NCBI GenBank assembly: GCA_022925895.1
Contig: JAKSYS010000453.1
Location: forward strand, 1-51,516
Length of the DNA: 51,516 nucleotides
From: Fragilaria crotonensis
Taxonomy: Eukaryota > Bacillariophyta > Fragilariophyceae > Fragilariales > Fragilariaceae
Direction of reading: 5' to 3'
The notes below the pieces were generated by a model. The model ran no database searches. It was given only the letters and a program-made list of their open reading frames with translations, and was not told the origin of the DNA. Within the stretch, counting starts at the first letter, position 1. Each line of letters starts with the position of its first letter. The position numbers were made by a program, and so were the translations under genes. Shown piece after piece: positions 45,424-51,516 of this stretch.

Positions 45424-45663
45424 GTGGAGAACGAGTCTCGTACTGACTTGGATTCGCATGCCGACCAATGTGCAGTTGGACGTAACTCCTTACTAGTCCA
45501 TGATTATGATCGACCAATTAATGTCTCCGGGTATGATCCTAGCGGGCCCATAGCTAGGGACATGCGAACTGTTACTGCCGCGTTGGCATACGACGACCCA
45601 CTTACTGGCGAGACAACGATATTGCTTGTACATCAAGCAATCTACATTCCGGTTGGAACATAA
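45424..45663 (+). CDS. protease region of the 43-50 kb element (noncanonical DSH motif)
   Basis: The segment TDLDSHADQCAVGRNSLLV sits where the aspartic protease active site (D-S/T-G-A) is expected after gag, with His in place of Gly. YDPSGPIARDMRTVTAALAY and LLVHQAIYIP follow, a beta-rich fold consistent with a retropepsin. The frame stops at 45663 and the polyprotein continues one base out of frame as EHNLLSTMQVRLNDV, the copia motif that leads to integrase. The DSHAD form also survives in the decayed nested element, so it is a lineage feature and not a local mutation. Confidence 0.8.
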   Translation: MENESRTDLDSHADQCAVGRNSLLVHDYDRPINVSGYDPSGPIARDMRTVTAALAYDDPLTGETTILLVHQAIYIPVGT

Positions 45664-47473
45664 CTTGCTCTCTACGATGCAAGTCCGATTGAATGACGTA
45701 ATAATAAGTGAGACGCCTCGCTTTCTTGCTGAACAAATAACGGACTTGACGCATACGATTGCGATTCCAACAGAGGACCCGGACACTCCGTATGTCATAC
45801 CGCTTACACTTCATGGGGTCACTTCCTCTTTCCCAACCAGAAAGCCGACTCCAGAAGAGTACGAGTCGCTCCCACATTTCTGCTTGACGAGCGACGAACC
45901 CGAGTATGACCCACATGATACTTCTTTTGCCGATCAAGAACTCGCTTTGACGAAACTGGTGTTGGACACAGGGGACCGCATAGGAGCACCGCCTCCGTCT
46001 CGACGGCTTTGCTCCGTGTCCAAAACCCTTTCGTACGCGCAAAACTTTGTAGCGTTACACGACCCGATTACTCTCTCCTTGCAGTCAACTTCATCGACGC
46101 TGGAAGCCGGATCATTTGCGAATGCGTTGACTCGAACGATCGGCGCTATTCGGCGTGTTTCGACTGGTACTCAGTTTGACTTCGATATGCTTGCCCGCAA
46201 TTGGGGTATCGACAGAGCTACCGCTCGACGCACAATTCACGCGACGACCCAGCGGGGCGTTCGCACGATTTTGCACCCGACGCTCTCACGACGTTTTCGG
46301 ACGAACGATCGTCAACGGTACCGGCGTCTTGCGATCCAGTGTTTCACCGACACACTGATCTCTAATACGCCTTCCCGGAGGAACAATAAATATGCTCAGA
46401 TTTTCGCGACCGCTGATGGATGGTGCAGAGCGTATCCAATGGAAAGGAAATCGGAAGCTCACGAGGGACTTTCCTTATTGTTCCAAAGGGAAGGTGTCCC
46501 TAATACCATAATAATGGACGGAGCGCGCGAGCAAACCATGGGCATCTTCCGTAAGAAGTGCCGCGAAGCCGGAGTCCATGTCAAGCAGACGGAACCACAT
46601 ACTCCTTGGTCAAATGCGGCAGAAGCTGCGATTCGTGAGTTAAAGAGAGGAGTTGGTAGACAGATGGTACGATCTGCTGCACCCAGACGCCTTTGGGACG
46701 ATTGCTTGGAGCGCGAAGCCTACGTGCGGTCGATGACTGCGCATGACATCTACAAGCTCAATGGACAAGTACCTGAGACCATTGTCAGCGGTGAGACTGC
46801 CGACATCTCCCCACTTGCGCTCTTCGCGTGGTACGAATGGGTTATGTTCAGGGATACGTCGGTAACCTACCCTGATGACCCGATGGCCCTCGGCAGGGAC
46901 TTAGGTCCCGCCATCGATATAGGTCCAGCCATGACGAGGAAAGTACTTAAAGCGAATGGACAGGTTGTCTATCGCTCTACCGTGCGTTCCTTGACACCCG
47001 ATGAATTGGCCGATGAGACAATGAAGCGAAAGCGTTCTGAGTTTACTCTACAGGTAAACCAAGCTTTAGGGGACGGATTCAAGTATGAGGACTTTGCGAA
47101 CGATCCCGAGCTCGAACACTTCGACACTCCCACTTTTGAAACCTACGCTGACGACGACGACGGCGAATTTCCCCAGGCGATCGATGCCGACGCAGTTGAA
47201 CCTGATCCCGATACGTATGATCCGTATATTGGGGCGAGTGTTAACTTGCCTATTGGCGACAGAATGGTAAACGCCAAAGTCCGTGAGCGTAAACGTGCCC
47301 CTGACGGCAGTTTAACCGGCAAGGCACACAAGAACCCAATACTGGACACGAGGACTTACCAGGTTGAATTCCCAGATGGGCAGTTCGCCGAAGTATCTGC
47401 AAATACGATCGCACAGAGTATGTACGCTATGTGTGACACGGAGGGAATCAGTATCTGTTGTTGGCAGGAATAA
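45650..47473 (+). CDS. integrase of the 43-50 kb copia element
   Basis: Starts at HNLLSTMQ, followed by an N-terminal region (FPTRKPTPEEYESLPHF), the LARNWGIDRATARRTIHATTQ entry helices and RGVRTILHPTLSRRFRTND. The catalytic core has Asp in ATADGWCRAYPMERK, Asp in NTIIMDGAREQTMG and Glu in PHTPWSNAAEAAIRELKRG, all conserved, with typical DDE spacing. The C-terminal half is acidic (YADDDDGEFPQAIDADAVEP) and ends with a beta-rich module (RTYQVEFPDGQFAEVSANTI). It inserts cDNA into the host genome. The frame stops at 47473 and a new frame begins 16 nt later. Confidence 0.92.
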   Translation, partial: RLEHNLLSTMQVRLNDVIISETPRFLAEQITDLTHTIAIPTEDPDTPYVIPLTLHGVTSSFPTRKPTPEEYESLPHFCLTSDEPEYDPHDTSFADQELALTKLVLDTGDRIGAPPPSRRLCSVSKTLSYAQNFVALHDPITLSLQSTSSTLEAGSFANALTRTIGAIRRVSTGTQFDFDMLARNWGIDRATARRTIHATTQRGVRTILHPTLSRRFRTNDRQRYRRLAIQCFTDTLISNTPSRRNNKYAQIFATADGWCRAYPMERKSEAHEGLSLLFQREGVPNTIIMDGAREQTMGIFRKKCREAGVHVKQTEPHTPWSNAAEAAIRELKRGVGRQMVRSAAPRRLWDDCLEREAYVRSMTAHDIYKLNGQVPETIVSGETADISPLALFAWYEWVMFRDTSVTYPDDPMALGRDLGPAIDIGPAMTRKVLKANGQVVYRSTVRSLTPDELADETMKRKRSEFTLQVNQALGDGFKYEDFANDPELEHFDTPTFETYADDDDGEFPQAIDADAVEPDPDTYDPYIGASVNLPIGDRMVNAKVRERKRAPDGSLTGKAHKNPILDTRTYQVEFPDGQFAEVSANTIAQSMYAMCDTEGISICCWQE

Positions 47474-47488
47474 TCGGTCACCGAAAGG

Positions 47489-47746
47489 ATGAGTCAGCTC
47501 TTGACCGGGCGGACGCGTTCATCCAGAAGGATCAAATCGGCACGTCGAAAGACAACAAAGGGTTGGAAGCTCTGTGTAGAGTGGAAAGATGGGACCACGT
47601 CCTGGGAAAGACTCGCTGATTTGAAGTCTAACCCAGTTGAGCTGGCTGACTACGCAGTGGCTCAGGGTATTGACAACGAACCGGCTTTCGCTTGGTTCAT
47701 ATCCTATACTCAAGCGACGGAACCGGATTATTGCAGCTGTGAATAA
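47489..47746 (+). CDS. chromodomain-like segment between integrase and RT
   Basis: KGWKLCVEWKDGTTSWERLADLK (middle part: VEWKDGTTSWERL) has the look of a chromodomain strand pair, a hydrophobic-Trp-Lys-Asp-Gly turn followed by a Trp-Glu pair. It is followed by NPVELADYAVAQGI, a helix. This is part of the pol polyprotein, before the RT, one base out of frame with what follows near 47,700. It may bind chromatin during integration. It is too short to be certain, and an SH3-like fold is the alternative. Confidence 0.6.
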   Translation: MSQLLTGRTRSSRRIKSARRKTTKGWKLCVEWKDGTTSWERLADLKSNPVELADYAVAQGIDNEPAFAWFISYTQATEPDYCSCE

Positions 47747-48820
47747 CCGTTATCACAAGCGCACCCACAAGTTCGGCATCGAGGTGCCGAAAACATGGGA
47801 TGATTGCCTTCGCCTTGATAAGGAGGCTGGCAATACATTGTGGCAGGATGCGGTGCGGAAGGAGATGTCGAAGGTGAGGATAGCCTTCCAAATCATTGGA
47901 GACGACGAGAATCCTCCGCCGACCTACCAAGAAATCCGATGCCACTTGGTGTTTGATGTAAAAATGGAGAACTTCCAACGCAAGGCTAGGTTGGTTGCAG
48001 GGGGGCATACGACCGAGACACCTGCATCCATTACTTATGCCAGCGTGGTATCTCGGGAGTCAGTCAGGATAGCTTTGACGATAGCCGCGTTGAATGATCT
48101 CGAGGTAAAGTCGGCAGATATTGAGAATGCCTACCTGACTGCACCGGTTGGAGAAAAGATATGGTGTCGCCTTGGTCCCGAGTTCGGCAGTGAGGCCGGA
48201 AAGAGGGCACTGATTGTACGCGCCCTATACGGGTTGAAATCCGCGGGTGCTTCCTTCCGAAATCACCTTGCGGACTGTATGCGACATTTGGGATGGACTT
48301 CCTGTATTGCGGATCCCGACGTTTGGCTTAAGCCAGAAATCAGACCGGAAGATGGATATAAGTACTATGCGTACTGTCTACTTTATGTCGATGACATACT
48401 CGTTATCCATCATGATGCAATACGGTCATTGAACGAGATCGACCACTTCTTCAAGACGAAGGAGGGATCAATCCGCGACCCTGAATTTTATCTTGGGGCG
48501 AAACTCCGTATGGTAACCTTACCCAATGGCGTTAACGCATGGTCGATGAGTTCGAGCAAGTATATTCAGGCCGCGGTGGCGAACGTGAAAGAATACCATC
48601 GGAAATATTTTCCGACTCATCCGTGGACTAAACGAACGAGTGGTCCGTTTCCCCTTAATTACGCTCCCGAGTTGGATACAACACCGGAGCTAAACGCCAC
48701 TCATGCGACGTTTTACCAAACACAAATTGGTGTGCTCCGTTGGTGTGTTGAGTTGGGAAGGGTGGATATCATTACCGAGGTTTCGGAACTTGCCTCGTAT
48801 TTGGCGATGCCGCGGAGGGC
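47700..48820 (+). CDS. reverse transcriptase (RVT_2) of the 43-50 kb element
   Basis: Begins RRNRIIAAVNNRYHKRTHKF, then LWQDAVRKEMSKVRIAF, QRKARLVAGGHTTETP, ITYASVVSRESVRIAL, VKSADIENAYLTAPVGEKIW (first catalytic Asp), RALYGLKSAGASFRNHL and the active site YVDD at 48384-48395. DPEFYLGAKLRMV and a thumb/connection region follow up to SELASYLAMPRR. All RT motifs are present and uninterrupted across about 1.1 kb. The frame breaks at about 48,815 where the connection domain should continue. Confidence 0.92.
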
Positions 48821-49488
48821 CACTTGGAGGCGACCTTCCACTTGTTTAACTACCTGGACAAGAAGCACAACGCGCGCATTGTGTTCGACCCCAGTTACCC
48901 AACGGTGGATATGTCGGTGTTCAAGGAGTGCGATTGGAAGGCATTCTACGGTGATGTCAGGAGGCCATTCCACCAAATGCACCGCCACCGCGTGGCAAGG
49001 ACGTTGATCTACGCATGTTCGTTGACTCGGATCACGCTGGCGATAAAAGGGTTCGACGGTCACGAACAGGTTTCCTCATCTATTTGAACATGTCGCTGAT
49101 CACATGGTTTTCAAAGAAGCAGTCAACGATTGAAACAAGTGTTTTTGGCGCAGAATTTGTCGCCCTCAAACAGGGAATGGAAGCATTGCGCGGAATCCGC
49201 TACAAGCTTCGCATGATGGGAGTCGAATTGTCTGGGCCGTCCTATATATATGGGGATAATATGTCGGTGATACATAATACCCAGAGGCCGGAATCGACGT
49301 TGAAGAAGAAGTCAAACGCAGTTTGCTATCATGCAGTACGAGAGGCCGTTGCAATGGGCGAGTGTTTGACAGGGCATGTGTCAACACACGATAACCCGGC
49401 CGATATCTGCACAAAGCTAATACCTGGTGGTCAGAAACGCGACCATCTAGTGGGACTGATTCTATACGATATTGCTGATCACAGGTGA
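48821..49488 (+). CDS. RNase H region of the 43-50 kb element, frame-interrupted
   Basis: The connection domain continues in a shifted frame (LEATFHLFNYLDKKHNARIVF, about 48,821-48,890), then a second shift near 49,000 leads into MFVDSDHAGDKRVRRSRTG, with the first RNase H Asp, ITWFSKKQSTIETSVFGAEF with the Glu, YGDNMSVIHNTQ with the next Asp, and SNAVCYHAVREAVAMGE near the end. It finishes PADICTKLIPGGQKRDHL, the normal copia pol terminus. The stop is at 49488. All catalytic residues are present. Confidence 0.9.
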
Positions 49489-49627
49489 TAATCCCCCTCC
49501 AAGAGGTTTGAAGGTTATTATGGGTTCCCTTGTTGTCATGCTGAGCGACAACTAAATATCACTGTGCATCTCTACGACTCGCAGCGACCTAATGATCCCA
49601 TCTACGCTTAGAATGATCTCATTAAGT
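49489..49627 (+). other. 3' untranslated region of the 43-50 kb element
   Basis: Short non-coding stretch between the pol stop and the purine tract. Confidence 0.6.
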
Positions 49628-49636
49628 CGAGGGGAC
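49628..49636 (+). other. polypurine tract of the 43-50 kb element
   Basis: CGAGGGGAC immediately upstream of the 3' LTR; the same nine bases precede the nested element's 3' LTR. Confidence 0.8.
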
Positions 49637-49808
49637 TGAATAAAGGTATACGTGAAAACGGTAGCCACGTAGACACTACGACGGTAGGCAAGGCTATGGC
49701 CCTGTACCGTACCGACTGAATAGTTTTATTCTTTTATGTGTGTCTCTTATCACGATGATTGATGCCTAAACGAGCTTACCCCGACGATACCTCGTCCACG
49801 TTTTGTCA
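49637..49808 (+). repeat. 3' LTR of the 43-50 kb element
   Basis: 172 bp, identical to 43167-43338 by eye; followed by CATA, the second copy of the target duplication. Confidence 0.95.
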
Positions 49809-49812
49809 CATA

Positions 49813-50122
49813 GTCCATATGAATACCAGAGACGGGAATTTCTGAGAATATCAAACCCATGGGTACCCACGTAAACCTACGAGTATATGGTTCTACTACT
49901 ACCGGTAGCAAACATCTACTGTCATTTTTTGCTCTGTATGACTTGCCGCTTGCCGGCCCACCCAGACCCACCCATGGAAATCCTCAGCTCACCCAAAACC
50001 CAAAACGGACTGGGTTTGAAATTCCCGTCTCTGGTTCATACATGGAAACGTCGACACGGACTACACATACTTGGCCTGGAAGACACTGCATGTAAGGGCA
50101 GGGATCAGCAAAACGAGGGCGT
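49813..50122. other. intergenic stretch right of the retrotransposon
   Basis: 310 bp, downstream of the minus-strand secreted-protein gene. I see no gene or repeat in it. Confidence 0.4.
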
Positions 50123-50787
50123 TCAATGCGTTCGCGGCACTACTTTTAGACTGGGATGGGAAGGATGTCGGGACATGTGTTGGGGAAGGCAACGAGGGCG
50201 GGATGAAATACCGATCATGTTAGGACGGGACGTAGGGACAGGCGTCGATGCTGGAGGACAAGGCGTGTCAAACGGAAGCACTTCTGTGACTTGCAAGATA
50301 GGAGGATCGATGCCTGAAACGCTTCCGGGAACTGCGCTGGAATCAAGAGTCCCAACGACGGTAGCCGCAAAGCCCTGGGTTTGGTTTCCTGTGTTGTCAC
50401 ACGAGCCACACAAACCCAACACGCGCGGCGGCTACCACCAGATCATTCGAAACTATCGAGCACGACGTCTTGAATGTAGAGTCTCCACTTTGAAATCCTT
50501 CGGGCTGCATCAAGATTTGGTATCCAGACGTAACACACGACTCAACATCAACGAGGCAGTGAATCGAATGCTGGTCGGGATTCTGCAAGGTTTGCAAGGA
50601 AGGCTTGTCTAATAGAGTTCCCAATTGAATGCAGAAAGTGCTTTGTAGGGTGTGGTGTGAGAGCGTTTGGCTACAATTTTGACTTAGGAATTCAAACTTA
50701 CTCCATGACGAATCCCTTGGTGCAATAAGCGTTGCCTTCCGCGGAGGACGCGAGGGTGGTGCAGAGAGCAAGTAGTACGATTCTCAT
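50123..50787 (-). CDS. small secreted Cys-containing protein (hypothetical, diatom-type)
   Basis: Exon 1 (50787-50702) encodes a classical signal peptide (MRIVLLALCTTLASSAEG) and the start of the mature protein. A 61-nt intron (50641..50701; ATGGA|GTAAGT and CTACAAAG|CACT) leads to exon 2 with TFCIQLGTLLDKPS, HCLVDVESCVTSGYQIL and SGDSTFKTSC. The frame then stops at 50397 (109 residues). A second frame (one base shifted, near 50,410-50,425) continues well, with LGLCGSCDNTGNQTQGF and DPPILQVTEVL, to 50123 (about 200 residues). The regular Cys spacing and the VVGT...PPILQVTEV strand pattern favour the longer form with an indel or an unseen intron. I do not recognise a named family. A longer + strand frame over the same DNA has no domain or splice support. 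Confidence 0.6.
50641..50701 (-). other. intron of the secreted-protein gene
   Basis: A 61-nt intron with GTAAGT donor and CAAAG acceptor on the minus strand. A later TTAG acceptor would put a stop in frame. Confidence 0.6.
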
Positions 50788-51243
50788 GATGACTTAAACT
50801 CTTCCACTGTGAATATTTGTGGTTGGATGTGGATTCATAGCTACCGGTATAGCAATCATGCTCAAGCGCATTCTGCTAACAGCGCTTGAGCACGTTAAGC
50901 ATTTGGTTGTCCAGGCCATTCTTCGGTTGTGGTCGCACATACACGCATCCACATTTTTACTATTGTCGAAATCATATGTGTTCAGGCCGATGCTTACGGT
51001 AAACAAAACTGATTTTCACGTATCTTCCAAAAAGTTTTGATGCGAGTTTTGCTAAAACCCCTCCTTACGGTAAACGAAACAAAAACCTTATGTTCAGTAT
51101 AAATACACGAATAATTGAAATTAAAGCCATAGAAATCCTGTAGAGGAGTACAGAAAAGGTGTTCTACAATCGTAGAACGCTGTAGAGGAATACCAGAATG
51201 GTGTTTTATATCAAGTGATGAACGTATCTTGCCATTTTGCACC
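50788..51243. promoter_or_regulatory. divergent intergenic region with short repeats and a hairpin
   Basis: 456 bp between divergent genes. CTTACGGTAAAC followed by A or G then AAAC occurs twice (about 50,994 and 51,064). A 42-nt tandem pair starts with CTGTAGAGGA (51138 and 51180). A TATA-like TATAAATA lies at 51098-51105, 139 nt before the downstream ATG. A 7-bp hairpin (GTTCTAC/GTAGAAC) lies at 51161-51178. Confidence 0.5.
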
Positions 51244-51516
51244 ATGTCGAATCCACCTGCATGTGCCTCCCTACCTTTATCTTCAAGCAAGAAGAAGGTT
51301 CGCAGCACTCCAACAAATGTGAGCAAGAAACTCCTAATGGAGTTACAGGCTCTGATCGCATTCGCATCATATGATTCGCCTTCGCTTGCTGGAGGCGGAA
51401 ACTCATTTACCGAGGTGGCAACGGAGAAGCTGATGACAACACTTTGTTTTGGTGATGGCGATGTCAGAGATAGTGAAACCATGAGTTATGTCGATCAATT
51501 TCTTGCCGGTCTGAAC
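51244..51516 (+). CDS. hypothetical protein, 5' part, runs off the window
   Basis: Open frame from ATG 51244 to the last base (91 codons, no stop). The N-terminus is Ser/Lys-rich (SLPLSSSKKKVRSTPTN), followed by an amphipathic helix (KKLLMELQALIAFASYDSPS) and acidic stretches (CFGDGDVRDSETMSYVDQF). No domain recognised. A minus-strand frame over the same DNA (51482-50994) is longer but crosses the repeats and the TATA-like site and has no domain. I prefer the + frame because of its codon character and its position after a TATA-like element. Confidence 0.5.
   Translation, partial: MSNPPACASLPLSSSKKKVRSTPTNVSKKLLMELQALIAFASYDSPSLAGGGNSFTEVATEKLMTTLCFGDGDVRDSETMSYVDQFLAGLN

Larger units (their letters stand above)
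43167..49808 (+). mobile_element. Ty1/copia (CoDi-type) LTR retrotransposon
   Basis: 6.6 kb element with 172-bp LTRs at 43167-43338 and 49637-49808 that look identical, starting TGAATAAAGG and ending TTTTGTCA, flanked by CATA (43163-43166 and 49809-49812). The primer site GTTTATCAGACCCA follows the left LTR and the purine tract CGAGGGGAC precedes the right one. Order: gag, protease, integrase, chromodomain-like segment, RT, RNase H, all on the + strand, with several single-base frame changes. Identical LTRs mean insertion was recent. Confidence 0.95.

Noticed and set aside
49887..50612. Long + strand open frame of 241 codons
   Set aside because: It overlaps the minus-strand secreted-protein gene, which has a signal peptide, consensus intron and Cys pattern. 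The + frame has no domain and a low-complexity composition typical of an antisense shadow.
1..51516. CRISPR arrays, bacterial operons, riboswitches
   Set aside because: Eukaryotic gene structure throughout; no regularly spaced repeat-spacer array. The regular repeats seen are a minisatellite and LTR-element repeats.

Overview
The window looks like nuclear DNA of a diatom, probably a raphid pennate; the species cannot be fixed from the sequence. The reasons are: compact genes with short GT-AG introns (61-96 nt in every intron I could place), an aspartyl-tRNA synthetase with a signal peptide ending in an AFAP motif (the diatom plastid-targeting signature), and Ty1/copia elements whose protease motif and pol layout match those I know from diatom copia (CoDi-type) elements.

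Left part (1-22 kb) is a dense host gene block. In order it holds a small two-helix membrane protein (12-377 +), a Dpy-30 protein with a long polyglutamine N-terminus (497-1117 -), a KLHDC4-type kelch protein (1760-4073 +, two apparent frameshifts), a plastid-targeted but eukaryotic-cytosolic-type AspRS (4096-5971 -, one apparent frameshift), an MDP-1-like HAD phosphatase (6290-6958 +), a glutathione S-transferase (6980-7735 -), a small unknown two-exon gene (8443-8864 +), and a giant tetratricopeptide-repeat protein of 4,190 residues spread over three exons (8983-21697 -).

The middle (22,095-40,859) is one 18.8 kb mobile-element complex. The outer element is a Ty1/copia retrotransposon on the minus strand with 593/594-bp LTRs, a CTACT target duplication, a full-length tRNA primer-binding site and a purine tract. 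It carries about 4.6 kb of extra reading frame between its 5' LTR and the usual gag zinc-knuckle/PR/IN/RT/RNase H order. A second LTR element of 7.0 kb (28,444-35,474, + strand) is inserted into this extra/gag coding region. Its LTRs are near-identical (262/263 bp), yet its interior is a CpG-poor, stop-riddled relic of a CoDi-like gag-pol, so it was probably already defective when it last moved.

The right part holds intergenic DNA with a 30-bp minisatellite (about 42.1-42.5 kb), then a young 6.6 kb + strand copia element (43,167-49,808) with identical 172-bp LTRs and a 4-bp CATA target duplication. This element shares its primer-binding site and purine tract with the nested relic. Last come a small secreted Cys-containing protein gene (50,123-50,787 -) and the 5' end of a further gene (51,244-window end, +). 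About half of the window is retrotransposon. Single-base indels recur both in host genes and in young elements. The only difference seen within each differing LTR pair is a homopolymer length change, so part of the apparent breakage may be sequencing or assembly error.
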